NCBI GenBank assembly: GCA_036005605.1
Contig: DASYQJ010000028.1
Span: 1 to 19,053, forward strand
Reading direction: 5' to 3'
DNA: 19,053 nt
Origin: JALZAA01 sp036005605
Lineage (GTDB): Bacteria > Actinomycetota > Acidimicrobiia > IMCC26256 > JACDBD01
Positions 1 through 9,266 of this stretch are shown one piece after another (the first letter of the stretch is position 1; each line of letters begins with the position of its first letter). The notes under the pieces were generated by a model. It searched no databases, was not told the origin of the DNA, and saw only the letters and a list, made by a program, of their open reading frames with translations. The position numbers and the translations under genes were made by a program.

Positions 1-1
1 C

Positions 2-619
2 GACCTCGATCTCTATCTGCGGGTCGTGCGCGTGCCGGACGACAAGTTCAAGGACAAGCTCGTCAAGGACATGCGCGAGTACGTCTGCACCGCCGCCGAG
101 GTCGCGGGTCGTCCCGTCACCTACGAGCAGTTCCGTGACGCCCTGGTCGCGGCGGTCGACAACGCGGAGATCGCGCTCGAGGACCGCTCGCTGACGGACG
201 TCGAGCAGGCGGGGCTGAAGAAGATCAGCAACCGGATCGCAACGGATGACTCGGTTCGGAGGGTCTCGTCGGAGCGCTTCCGGGCCGAGCACGAGGAAGC
301 CGGGCGCCGCGTCGGCTTCGGGAACCACAAGGGCCGCAAGCTCTGCCGTGCCGGCGTTGCTCTCGAAGGCGACGGGACGATCGCGGCGGCGATGATGGCG
401 GGCGACATGCACGTCTCGCCGCCTGACACGCTCGATCGAGTCGCGGCCGCGCTCGCGGGGGCGGGCGCGTCCGACCAGCTCGAGCTGCGGACACGGATCG
501 TCTCGGTCTTCGAGGGGCCCGATGTCCACCAGGCCGACGCGACCACGGGCGTCACCACCGACGACCTGCTCGCCGCCCTCCATACGGCGGTCGACAACGC
601 CAAGGAGGCTCCCGCGTGA
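2..619 (+). CDS. Lipoate--protein ligase family protein, C-terminal part (5' truncated by window)
   Basis: The reading frame is open from base 2 (DLDLYLRV before the first in-window GTG at 26), so the true start lies upstream and only about 205 C-terminal residues are seen. The stretch VPDDKFKDKLVKDMREYV resembles the end of the BPL/LplA catalytic domain, where a conserved 'K(F/L)xDK' region is usual. The later stretch GRKLCRAGVALEGDGTI, followed by AGDMHVSPPDTLDRVAAALAG, resembles the small accessory domain of LplA-type ligases (typically K-hydrophobic-x-V...DGxI...ISGDFFxxPE). Such enzymes attach lipoate or octanoate to E2 and GcvH proteins in the cytoplasm. The catalytic lysine and lipoate-binding part are outside the window, so a non-ligase homologue cannot be excluded. 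The stop overlaps the next start (GTGA, 616-619), implying co-translation with the SDR gene. Confidence 0.62.
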   Translation, partial: DLDLYLRVVRVPDDKFKDKLVKDMREYVCTAAEVAGRPVTYEQFRDALVAAVDNAEIALEDRSLTDVEQAGLKKISNRIATDDSVRRVSSERFRAEHEEAGRRVGFGNHKGRKLCRAGVALEGDGTIAAAMMAGDMHVSPPDTLDRVAAALAGAGASDQLELRTRIVSVFEGPDVHQADATTGVTTDDLLAALHTAVDNAKEAPA

Positions 620-1431
620 AGATCGAAGGCTCGACCGTTCTCGTCACCGGCGCGTCGTCGGGGATCGGGGCCGCACTGGCGCCCCAGCTGGCGGAGCGCG
701 GCGCGATCGTCGGCATCGTCGCCCGTCGGGCTGACCGCCTCGAGGAGGTGCTCGAGCAGTGCCGGCGGCACACGCCCGAGTCGCGCATGTGGAGCGCCGA
801 CCTGGGCGACCTCGAGCGCGCCGAAGCGGTGGCGCTTGAGGCGTGGGACGCCTTCGGCGGTCTCGACTGTCTCGTCAACAACGCCGCCATCGCCAAGCGC
901 GTTCACACGTTCGACCTCACCGTCGAGGACGTGCACCACACGATGGACGTCAACTTCTTCTCGCCCATCCGCATGGCGATGGCACTCCTCCCCCGCATGC
1001 ACGAGCGCGGCGCCGGGCTCGTATTGAACGTCTCGAGCATGGGGGGACGGTTGGGCATCGTGCACGAAGCGGCGTACTGCGCGGCGAAGTTCGCGATGTG
1101 CGGATGGAGCGAGACGGCGCGCATCGACCTCGCCGGCAGCGGCGTCGAGGTGAAGCTCGTCCTTCCCGGCCCGATCGCCACCGAGATCTGGGAGCAGCAG
1201 CCCGGCGAGCTCCCCGGGCTCTACGAGGGGCCGTTCGTCACGGCCGCCGACTGCGCCGCCGACATCGTCACCGCGATCGAGCGCGACGGCTTCGAGTTCT
1301 ACGTGCCTGAGTCCGTCGAGGGCGGCTTCGGGGCCCAGAAGGACCTCGTCGTCGGCAAGACCCAGGACGTCGACGCGTTCGAGGACCTGATGATCACGAT
1401 GAAGGAGACATCGGCGGTCCAGCGGCCGTAG
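616..1431 (+). CDS. SDR family NAD(P)-dependent oxidoreductase
   Basis: A 271-residue classical short-chain dehydrogenase/reductase. The cofactor motif TGASSGIG is at residues 11-18, NNAA (variant of NNAG) at 88-91, the active-site Asn in DVN at 113, the catalytic Ser at 140/141 (NVSS), and YCAAK supplies Tyr154 and Lys158. The basic residues after strand 2 (VARRADR, 35-41) suggest NADP(H) preference, as expected for this subfamily. The GTG start at 616 overlaps the preceding stop by four bases (GTGA), and AAGGAGG at 602-608 gives a strong ribosome binding site 7 nt upstream, which supports this start. The product is cytoplasmic and its substrate is unknown. The last 38 bp overlap the convergent membrane-protein gene. 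Confidence 0.93.
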   Translation: MKIEGSTVLVTGASSGIGAALAPQLAERGAIVGIVARRADRLEEVLEQCRRHTPESRMWSADLGDLERAEAVALEAWDAFGGLDCLVNNAAIAKRVHTFDLTVEDVHHTMDVNFFSPIRMAMALLPRMHERGAGLVLNVSSMGGRLGIVHEAAYCAAKFAMCGWSETARIDLAGSGVEVKLVLPGPIATEIWEQQPGELPGLYEGPFVTAADCAADIVTAIERDGFEFYVPESVEGGFGAQKDLVVGKTQDVDAFEDLMITMKETSAVQRP

Positions 1432-2233
1432 GCGCCGGCTCGCTTCGGGTGTGGTCGGGCTCCTCTTCCACGTCTTCCCCGTCGTCCGTCGCCGGGATCG
1501 TCCGTGTGGCCGGCTCGGGTGTATCAGTGTCCTCGGGGACCTCCATGACCCCCGCCTTGTGGGCACGGGCCAGCGCCTTCTCGGCCGCCCGACGCTGTCG
1601 TTCGGCCTCGGCACGCAGGTCGGCCTCTGGGCCGATGTCGGGGTTCGCGGCTCGCACCACGAGCCGCTGGTGCCACCGTTCGCCGCGCACGCCGCCCAGC
1701 ACGCCCCCGAGGATCATGCCGCCGAGCGCCACGGCGCCGCTCAGGACGCCGAGGCCGTACCACGTCGTACCGTCCGTCGGCGCGCCGAGACTCTCGAGCC
1801 GGTCGACGATCGCCGGGGACGCCCCCTCGAGCTGGGCGACAGCGGCGACCGCCGCCAGGAGAACGACCCCGAACACGACCACGAGCACGCCGTTTCGAAG
1901 ACCGGCCCGACGGGCCATACGGCCGGCGGTGTACCCGCCGAACGTGAATGCACCGAGGAATACCGCTGCTGCAACGAGCCCGGCGATGAATCCGACCCGC
2001 TGCCAGTCGTCGTCGGAGAGGTCGTCGAGGGTGAGGCCCATCGGGTGCAGGACCGCTGCCACGAACCCGATGCACGCCCCGATCGCCCCGTAGGCGACGA
2101 AGACGCCGGCCGCCACGCTGCCCCACGAGACCCCGCCCCAACCGGCTTCTCGCGCCAGCTCGAGCCGATCATGCCGACCCTCGACCCACATCTGCCGCTC
2201 GTCGGTGTCGGCCGTTTGGCCGCGAGTGCTCAT
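1394..2233 (-). CDS. Four-helix membrane protein with charged C-terminal tail, function unknown
   Basis: A 279-residue protein with four hydrophobic segments at about residues 36-61, 80-104, 115-134 and 159-182, rich in Gly and Ala. A short hydrophilic N-terminus contains WVEGRHDRLE. After the last segment comes a charged helical stretch (about 203-226, alternating Arg/Ala/Glu, coiled-coil-like) and an acidic, Pro/Thr-rich tail that is probably disordered. The WGSVAAG start of helix 1 and the GGYTAGRMAR loop after helix 2 recall small actinobacterial YrzE-like membrane proteins, but I do not assign a function. The ATG start has a GAGGGGGA Shine-Dalgarno about 3-4 nt upstream. It lies 61 bp downstream of the molybdopterin oxidoreductase on the same strand, so may be co-transcribed. 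Its 3' end overlaps the SDR gene tail-to-tail by 38 bp. Confidence 0.85.
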   Translation of the reverse strand: MSTRGQTADTDERQMWVEGRHDRLELAREAGWGGVSWGSVAAGVFVAYGAIGACIGFVAAVLHPMGLTLDDLSDDDWQRVGFIAGLVAAAVFLGAFTFGGYTAGRMARRAGLRNGVLVVVFGVVLLAAVAAVAQLEGASPAIVDRLESLGAPTDGTTWYGLGVLSGAVALGGMILGGVLGGVRGERWHQRLVVRAANPDIGPEADLRAEAERQRRAAEKALARAHKAGVMEVPEDTDTPEPATRTIPATDDGEDVEEEPDHTRSEPAPTAAGPPMSPSS

Positions 2234-2294
2234 GGTTCCCCCTCGGTCGGCGTCGGACCCCAGGATGCCCGCCTGGAGGAGGTCGAAAACCCGC

Positions 2295-4565
2295 TCAGGC
2301 CGGCGTAGCAGTCGCCGACGCCTCGACCTTCACCGGGATGCCGTTCAGCACCGCGTTGCCCGACAGAGGATCGAAGAGGTCGCCGTCGGCGAGGAGGTTG
2401 CTGTTCACGCCGGGGCGGCCGGCGGCGACCGAGAGGTCGGCCCCTTCCACGCCGTGACCCCAGCCGTGGGGGATGCTGACGACGCCCGGCATGATGGCGT
2501 CGGTCACCTCGACCGTGACTGCGACCTCCCCCGTGCGTGACCGCACGCACGCGCCGGCGCCGTCGACGACACCCACGCGCGCAGCATCCTCGGGATGGAC
2601 GTGCAGGGTGCAGCGCTCCTTCCCTTTCACGAGGATGTCGAGGTTGTGCATCCAGGAGTTGTTCGAACGCAGGTCCCGCCGCCCGATCAGCACCATCTCG
2701 CCGTTCCTCCCGCGCGCGAGCGAGGCGCGCAGTCGAGTCACGTCCTCGGCGATCGGTTCGGGCGCGAGCTCGACCTTGCCGCTCGGCGTGCGCAGAACCT
2801 CGGGGATGCGGGGCTGCAGCGGACCGAGGTCGACGCCGTGCGGCGTCCGTTCGAGGACCTCGAGCGACAAGCCGGACGGGTCGGAGCCGAAGCCGTCGCC
2901 GTAAGGACCAGTGCGCAGCATGAGGTCGAGGATGCGTTCGGGCCCGCGGCGGGAGGCGAGCGCGGCGACGAGCTCGTCGGGGTCGCGTCCTTCGACGTTG
3001 GAGCCCGGCCGCTGCACCGCCTTCTGCACCAGGCCCGAGACGACGAGGTCGTCGAGCGAGGCGGGGTCGGCCGCCGCGCCCTCACCGGCGGCGATGTTCG
3101 CGAGGCGTAGGAGGATCTCCGATTCCGCCATCTCGCCCGGCTCGAGATCGACGACCGGCGGCGAATAGTTGGCGATGTTGCGGATCGAGAGTTGATAGAA
3201 CGCGAGGTCGTAGTGACCGCGGGCGAGAACGCCTTCCGGGGGCAGGATCACGTTGGCGTGGCGCGTCGTCTCGTTCTTGTAGATGTCGACGCTCACCATG
3301 AACTCGAGTGATGCGAGCGCGCGGTCGAGCCGGCCGGAGTCCGGCGTCGAGAGCACCGGGTTCCCGGCGACGGTGATCATCCCTCGCACCTGACCGTCTC
3401 CCGGCGTGTCGATCTCCTCGGCCAGGCACACGACCGGGAGCTCGCCGAACATCTCCGGCAGCCCGCGCACGCGACTGTGTCGGCGACCGAAGCGCGCGCC
3501 GCGCCCGACGCCGGGCGTGCCGCCCGTGTTCGCGCTGCCAGTCGCCGGCTTCGTGAACATGACGCCACCGGCTCGGTCGAGGTTGCCGGTAAGACAGTTC
3601 ACGACGTCGACGAGCCAGCTCGCGAGCGTGCCGAACTCCTGGGTGCACGTGCCGATCCGCGCGTACACCGCGGCCCTGGGCGCGGCGGCGAGCTCTCGAG
3701 CGGCGCGGCGGATGGTCTCCGGGTCGATACCGCACACCGGCGCGACGTCGTCGGGGGCGAAGTCGCGAGCCAGCCGATCGACGTCGTCGAACCCGTTCAC
3801 GTGGTCGGCAACCTCGCCCGGCGAGACGAGGTGCTCCGCGAACAGCGTGTGCACGATCGCAAAGAGGAAGTGGGCATCGGTGCCGGGACGGATGAAGAGG
3901 TGCTCGTCGGCCTCCTCGGCCGTCTTCGAACGGCGGGGATCGACGACCACGAGCTTGCCGCCGCGGGCCCGAAGACCACGGAGGCGACCCGGGTAGTCCG
4001 GCGCGGTCATGAGGCTGCCGTTCGACGCGAGCGGGTTCGCCCCCAGCATCAGGAGATGGTCGGTGCGGTCGATGTCCGGGATCGGGATGCTCAGCGCGGT
4101 GCCGAACATGAGGCCGGCCGAGACCTGCTTGGGCATCTGGTCGACGGTGCTGGCCGAGTAGAGGTTCCCGCTCCCGAGCGCCTGGATCAGGACCCGGTTG
4201 TAGAGCTGGCCGGCGAGGTTGTGGACGTTCGGGTTGCCGATGTACATCGCGACTGCGTCGCGGCCGTGCCGGTCGAGGATCGGCTTGAGGCCCCGCTCGA
4301 CCTCGGCGAAGGCGTCGTCCCACGACACCTCGCGCCATGCGTCGCCCTGTCGTACTTGCGGCCGGCGCAGCCGATCGGGATCGGATTCGAGCTGCTTCAG
4401 CGCCGTGCCCTTCGGGCACAGGAAGCCGTGACTGAAGACGTCGTCGCGGTCGCCTCGCACGAGCGTGATGTCGCGTCCCTCGAGGCGCAGCTCGAGCCCA
4501 CACGTCGCTTCGCACAAGGGGCAGGTGCGGAAGACGGTCCGGGTGTCGCCGTTCGTCGCAGTCAT
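2295..4565 (-). CDS. Molybdopterin-dependent oxidoreductase with N-terminal [4Fe-4S] domain
   Basis: A 756-residue protein of the DMSO reductase/formate dehydrogenase superfamily. The N-terminus carries C15-x2-C18-x3-C22-x27-C50, a classical [4Fe-4S] motif, followed by CPKG. The central part has family signatures such as LMLGANPLASNGS (174-184), VVDPRRSKTAEEAD and LTGNLDRAGG. The C-terminal part (from about residue 620, then LHVHPEDAARVGV and IPHGWGHG) is the molybdopterin-dinucleotide binding domain. At the usual metal-ligand position, before STVDQMPK (139-146), there is no Cys or Sec, so 'formate dehydrogenase' would be unsafe. No TAT signal or partner subunit is visible, suggesting a cytoplasmic single-subunit enzyme. 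I chose ATG 4565 over the 23-residue Arg-rich upstream extension because that overlaps the DedA gene and the ATG lies 7 nt after a TAACCT box. Confidence 0.9.
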   Translation of the reverse strand: MTATNGDTRTVFRTCPLCEATCGLELRLEGRDITLVRGDRDDVFSHGFLCPKGTALKQLESDPDRLRRPQVRQGDAWREVSWDDAFAEVERGLKPILDRHGRDAVAMYIGNPNVHNLAGQLYNRVLIQALGSGNLYSASTVDQMPKQVSAGLMFGTALSIPIPDIDRTDHLLMLGANPLASNGSLMTAPDYPGRLRGLRARGGKLVVVDPRRSKTAEEADEHLFIRPGTDAHFLFAIVHTLFAEHLVSPGEVADHVNGFDDVDRLARDFAPDDVAPVCGIDPETIRRAARELAAAPRAAVYARIGTCTQEFGTLASWLVDVVNCLTGNLDRAGGVMFTKPATGSANTGGTPGVGRGARFGRRHSRVRGLPEMFGELPVVCLAEEIDTPGDGQVRGMITVAGNPVLSTPDSGRLDRALASLEFMVSVDIYKNETTRHANVILPPEGVLARGHYDLAFYQLSIRNIANYSPPVVDLEPGEMAESEILLRLANIAAGEGAAADPASLDDLVVSGLVQKAVQRPGSNVEGRDPDELVAALASRRGPERILDLMLRTGPYGDGFGSDPSGLSLEVLERTPHGVDLGPLQPRIPEVLRTPSGKVELAPEPIAEDVTRLRASLARGRNGEMVLIGRRDLRSNNSWMHNLDILVKGKERCTLHVHPEDAARVGVVDGAGACVRSRTGEVAVTVEVTDAIMPGVVSIPHGWGHGVEGADLSVAAGRPGVNSNLLADGDLFDPLSGNAVLNGIPVKVEASATATPA

Positions 4566-4572
4566 GTGACGG

Positions 4573-4578
4573 AGGTTA
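4573..4578 (-). promoter_or_regulatory. Putative -10 box TAACCT for the molybdopterin oxidoreductase
   Basis: Read on the minus strand, TAACCT lies 7 nt before the ATG at 4565 and contains the DedA stop codon (TAA). The intervening CCGTCAC has no Shine-Dalgarno character, so the gene could be transcribed as a leaderless mRNA despite being 10 nt downstream of DedA. Confidence 0.45.
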
Positions 4579-5280
4579 CGCGTGCGCCGGGATCTTCGCT
4601 TCCTCGCGCGCAACCTCGCGTTCGCCGGCCGCACCCAGAACGAGGCAGAGCGGGCACGCCGCTTCGGTCAAGGCCTGCACACCGCGGCGGCGACCGCGAC
4701 GGACGATCCAGAACACGGCCGCGATGGCCACCAGCCCGACAAGTATCAGGATTGCAGGACCTGTCGCGGTCTCGATGACGTCGCCGGCCGCTTGTCCCAG
4801 GAAGTAGCCGAGGCACAGGTGCAGTTGCAGGAACAAGCTGCTGCCGACCACCAATGCAGGCAACGCGCGCCGTGCCGGGACGCCCGAAGCGCCGGCGGCG
4901 ACGCACGTCGCCGTGCGCAGCCCGGGCGTCCCGCGTCCGAGCGCGAGGGCCGGCCCGCCCCGCCGCTCGATCACGGCCGTCGCACGCGCCATGCGCTCCT
5001 GAGTGAGGCCGATCCGCGGTCCGAGCCGGTTGACGAGCGCGCCGGCTGGGCCGCGGCATGCGAGGAACAGCGCGCCCGTGCCGAGCAGCGCGACCACCTC
5101 GAGTGCAACGACCGCGAGCCACAGCGGGATTGCGCCGGCGGCGGCGCGCTCGCCGACGAACAGGAGCAGCAAGTCGAACGGCAGCGGGATCGGGATCCCG
5201 GCTTCCATCGGGATGAGGAGCGCGAGTGCGGCGGGAACGCCGAGCCCGGCCGTCGCGGAGGCCGCGAGAGAAGGGTGCAC
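4576..5280 (-). CDS. DedA/SNARE-associated family membrane protein
   Basis: A 234-residue polytopic membrane protein. The N-terminal hydrophobic segment ends in EAGIPIPLPFD (26-36), matching the re-entrant 'E-x-G-x-P-x-P' motif of DedA proteins. The central GRGTPGLRTATCVAAGASG (115-133) matches the second conserved segment, usually GRFIPGVRTxxxxxAGxxxM. Further membrane segments lie at about 52-75, 140-162 and 175-193, followed by a basic cap (RRGRRR). The C-terminal CPLC (209-212) is an unusual cysteine pair. DedA proteins are linked to lipid scrambling and membrane homeostasis; the substrate here is unknown. The GTG start at 5280 is inferred: it is the last in-frame start before the family similarity, with only a weak SD (GAAGAG). 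The much longer open frame upstream is antisense to the MBL gene and was rejected. Confidence 0.82.
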   Translation of the reverse strand: MHPSLAASATAGLGVPAALALLIPMEAGIPIPLPFDLLLLFVGERAAAGAIPLWLAVVALEVVALLGTGALFLACRGPAGALVNRLGPRIGLTQERMARATAVIERRGGPALALGRGTPGLRTATCVAAGASGVPARRALPALVVGSSLFLQLHLCLGYFLGQAAGDVIETATGPAILILVGLVAIAAVFWIVRRGRRRGVQALTEAACPLCLVLGAAGEREVAREEAKIPAHA

Positions 5281-5339
5281 CGCACACTCTTCGCCGCCAC
5301 GGCACCATCGGATGAGACGAGCCGATGCGTCTGACTCGG

Positions 5340-5345
5340 TAGTGT
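5340..5345 (+). promoter_or_regulatory. Putative -10 box TAGTGT for the MBL hydrolase
   Basis: TAGTGT ends 7 nt before the GTG start at 5353. No Shine-Dalgarno is visible, consistent with a leaderless transcript. It lies in the 72-bp divergent gap with the DedA gene. I could not identify a comparable box for DedA. Confidence 0.45.
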
Positions 5346-5352
5346 CCGGACC

Positions 5353-6072
5353 GTGGCCGACCGCCTGTACTTCCGCCAGCTGCTCGCCGGGCGCGACTTC
5401 GCCCGCGACGATCCCGTCGCCCGGCAGATGGTCAACTTCGCGTACCTCATCGGCGACCGGGAAACCGGAGACACGCTGGCCGTCGACCCCGCGTACAGCG
5501 TGCGCGAGCTCGTCGAGATCGCGGCAGCCGACGGGATGCGCATCACCGGCGCGCTCGTCACGCACTACCACCCCGATCACGTCGGCGGCGACCTCATGGG
5601 TTACTCGATCGAAGGCGCGCGCGAGCTCCTCGCCATGGACAACGTGTCCGCGCCGCTCCACGTGCAGCGGGCCGAGGGGCCAGGGGTCAAGCGCGTGACC
5701 GGTGCGTCCGACTCCGATCTCGTCCTGCACGACAGCGGGGACGAGGTCCGCGCCGGCGTCGTGCCGATCCGGCTCCTCCACACGCCCGGGCACACGCCCG
5801 GCAGCCAGTGCTTCCTCGTCGACGGCCGGCTCGTCGCCGGCGACACGCTGTTCCTCGAAGGCTGCGGGCGCACCGATCTCCCCGGCGGCGACGCCGAAGC
5901 CATGTACGAGAGCATCACCCAGCGACTGGCCGCCGTTCCCGACGACACCGTCCTGTTCCCGGGTCACTTGTACTCTCCCGAGCCCTCCGCCACGATGGGC
6001 GAGACGCGCCGCCGCAACTACGTGTTCCGGTTCTCGACGCGCGACGCCTGGCTGTCGATGTTCGGAGCATGA
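5353..6072 (+). CDS. MBL-fold metallo-hydrolase (glyoxalase II-like)
   Basis: A 239-residue metallo-beta-lactamase-fold enzyme. The metal motif THYHPDHVGG provides His71, His73, Asp75 and His76. His147 (HTPGHTPGS), Asp164 (VAGDTLF) and His205 (FPGHLYS) complete a binuclear site. The CGRTDLPGGD stretch (171-180) is typical of the glyoxalase II/persulfide dioxygenase group. Likely reactions are hydrolysis of a thioester such as S-lactoylglutathione-type substrates, or sulfur-compound oxidation. An insertion at about 85-120 (ARELLAMDN to VTGASDSD) distinguishes it from short glyoxalase II proteins. It is cytoplasmic, with no signal peptide. The GTG start lies 7 nt after a TAGTGT -10 box with no SD, implying a leaderless mRNA. 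The lipoprotein gene follows immediately. Confidence 0.92.
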   Translation: MADRLYFRQLLAGRDFARDDPVARQMVNFAYLIGDRETGDTLAVDPAYSVRELVEIAAADGMRITGALVTHYHPDHVGGDLMGYSIEGARELLAMDNVSAPLHVQRAEGPGVKRVTGASDSDLVLHDSGDEVRAGVVPIRLLHTPGHTPGSQCFLVDGRLVAGDTLFLEGCGRTDLPGGDAEAMYESITQRLAAVPDDTVLFPGHLYSPEPSATMGETRRRNYVFRFSTRDAWLSMFGA

Positions 6073-6074
6073 GC

Positions 6075-6548
6075 ATGACGAGGATCCGCACAGCGCTGGT
6101 GATTCCCTCGGCTTGCGTCGCTGCTGCGCTCCTTCTCGGCGCGTGCAGCAGCGCCAGCGGGTCCGACACGGGCGGGGGCTCGAAGACGAAGGCCGAGGTG
6201 CAAAAATTCTTGAACCAGCTCAGTGCCGCGGTACGCAACAACGATGTCGACTTCCGGTTAGCGCACCTCCACCCCACGGTGATCGAACGTTACGGCGAGC
6301 AGCAGTGCCGCGACTTCCTCGCCGGTGCGCAGGACACAACGCGCAGGGACCGGGTCAGGAAGGTCGGCAAGCCCGAGACCTATGAGTACGCGACGGACAA
6401 GGCGTCAGCGACGATCCCGGAATCGCTGCCGGTGCTGACGAAAGAAACCAATAAGGGCAAGAAGGGCGACCGCAACATCCACCTCGCGCGCGTCAACGGT
6501 CAGTTCACCTATTTCACTGACTGCGGCCAGCCGCTGGCGGCGCAGTAA
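6075..6548 (+). CDS. Small secreted lipoprotein, function unknown
   Basis: A 157-residue protein with a lipoprotein signal: basic MTRIR, a hydrophobic core, and lipobox LLGAC with Cys24 as the lipidation site. A Ser/Gly-rich linker then leads to a soluble domain starting about residue 38 (KAEVQKFLNQLSAAVRNNDVDF), which looks like a small alpha/beta NTF2-like fold, although I see no diagnostic motif. Two further cysteines (in QQCRDFL and FTDCGQ) could form a disulfide. GGAG at 6064-6067 sits 7 nt before ATG 6075. An in-frame ATG at 6069 overlaps the MBL stop (ATGA) and is the alternative start, adding two residues. It is expected to be anchored on the outer face of the cytoplasmic membrane. 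The start/stop proximity suggests co-expression with the MBL hydrolase. Confidence 0.83.
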   Translation: MTRIRTALVIPSACVAAALLLGACSSASGSDTGGGSKTKAEVQKFLNQLSAAVRNNDVDFRLAHLHPTVIERYGEQQCRDFLAGAQDTTRRDRVRKVGKPETYEYATDKASATIPESLPVLTKETNKGKKGDRNIHLARVNGQFTYFTDCGQPLAAQ

Positions 6549-6560
6549 CGGCGGAGCGGA

Positions 6561-7759
6561 TCAACTCGGGTCGAAGACGACCGGGACCGAGTCCGGTCCC
6601 CGGAAGGCGAAGCCCTGGATCAGCGGGGGCGGCGATTCCGGGTCGAGCCGCAGGTTCGGCAGCCGCGTGAGGATCTCGTCGAGGCCGACCCGCAGCTCCA
6701 ACCGGGCGAGGTGCATCCCCAGGCACTGGTGCTGACCGGTCCCGAAGGCGACGTGGTGCTGGGGCGGGCGGTCGATGCGCCACTCCTCGGGCGCTTCGTA
6801 CCGCACCTCGTCGTGGTTCGCGGACCCGACGAGCACGCTGACCGGTGCGCCGGACTCGACCGGGCACCCGGCGATCTCCGTGTCGGCGGCCGCGACCCTG
6901 CTCACCTGGGTGACCGACGACTCCCAGCGCAGCGTCTCCTCGATCACCGCCGGCACGAGGCTACGGTCGCCCACCACCTTCGCCATCGTGTCGGGGTGCG
7001 TCAGCAGGGCGACGAGCGCGTTGCCCATCACGCGGTATGTGGTCTCGGCGCCGGCGGGCAGCAGGAGCCGCAGGAACCCGTAGATCTTCTCGTCGGTGAG
7101 CTGATGCCCGTCGATCTCGGCGTGGACGAGGTCACTGATGAGGTCGTCGCCCGGGTTGTGACGGCGGTCCTCGACGATCGGCTCGAGGTACTCGCGCATC
7201 GCCCGTGATGCGGCGAGTCCGCGGGGCGGGTCGAGCGGCCCCGTGTTGATGAGCTCGGCCCAGCGATGGAACTGGGCGCTGTCCTCGAGCGGCACCCCGA
7301 CGATCCCGCAGATCACCTGCACCGGGTACTTCGACGTGATGGCCTGCACGAGGTCGGCGCGTCCGGCGGGCGTGATCTCGTCGAGGAGTCGGGTGATCGT
7401 GGGACGGATCAGCTGCGCGTCCCAACGCTCCAGCGCCGAGGCCCGGAAGGCATGGGCGACGAGGTTCCGGTACGCGCGGTGCTCCGCGCCGCCCATTGCG
7501 AGGATGAGCTCGCCCATGAACTGCCCGATGTGCTCGGCGTTGATCGAGGACGAGAACGTCTGGCCGTCGCGCAGCACCCGCTCCACGTCCTCGTAGCGGG
7601 TGACGTGATACGACGGGCGATCCACCATTCCGCGCTCGGTGCGGATGACAGGGCACTCCCGGCGTGCGCGCTCCCAGATGGGGTACGGCTGCCCGGTCGC
7701 GAAGTCGACCTCGTACTCGAACTCGGGCTCGAACTCGGGCTGGATGACCGGTTCGGTCG

Positions 7760-7763
<4 letters not shown>
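6561..7763 (-). CDS. Cytochrome P450
   Basis: A 400-residue soluble bacterial P450. The heme-binding loop is F340-GTGQHQC-LG with Cys347 as the proximal ligand. The I-helix oxygen-activation motif is AGAETT (237-242), the K-helix ExxR is E276-T-L-R279, and the C-helix carries GGAEHRAYR (91-99). It should catalyse NAD(P)H-dependent monooxygenation with a ferredoxin and reductase encoded elsewhere, since none is in this window. Its GTG start overlaps the stop of the upstream aldehyde dehydrogenase (GTGA, 7760-7763), so the two are translationally coupled, and P450 product oxidation by the dehydrogenase is a reasonable inference. The acidic N-terminus has a short duplicated PEFE unit encoded by a perfect 12-bp tandem repeat. 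The CYP family and substrate cannot be decided by eye. Confidence 0.97.
7718..7741 (-). repeat. Perfect 12-bp tandem repeat (two copies) within the P450 coding region
   Basis: CGAACTCGGGCT at 7718-7729 is repeated exactly at 7730-7741. It encodes the duplicated PEFE unit in the flexible acidic N-terminus of the P450, ahead of the fold, so copy-number change would preserve the frame. Confidence 0.8.
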
Positions 7764-9181
<1,418 letters not shown>

Positions 9182-9266
9182 CCGGTCCCCCTGGCTCGTG
9201 ATGACGGCGTCGCTGTGAACGCGTCCCGCCGGTCGGTCGACTCGACGCTCAGGCTACCGTCGGCCG
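9182..9266. promoter_or_regulatory. Divergent promoter region with back-to-back -10 boxes
   Basis: An 85-bp gap between the divergent ALDH and membrane-protein genes. AGGCTACCGT at 9251-9260 reads as TACCGT (9255-9260) on the plus strand, 6 nt before the GTG at 9267. On the minus strand it reads as TAGCCT (9256-9251), about 69 nt before the ALDH ATG. The two boxes share the TA step, so polymerase could probably occupy only one direction at a time. This is inferred from motif and spacing only. Confidence 0.45.

Noticed and set aside
121..1614. Long minus-strand open frame (497 codons) opposite the lipoate-ligase-like and SDR genes
   Set aside because: Its translation has Arg/Pro-rich, low-complexity composition and no recognisable motif. 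The plus strand carries intact SDR motifs with an SD and a coupled start. Long antisense frames are expected at this GC content.
3477..4778. Plus-strand open frame of 433 codons opposite the molybdopterin gene
   Set aside because: It is a mirror of the sense codon usage, lacks motifs, and overlaps a gene with a clear [4Fe-4S] motif and cofactor domains.
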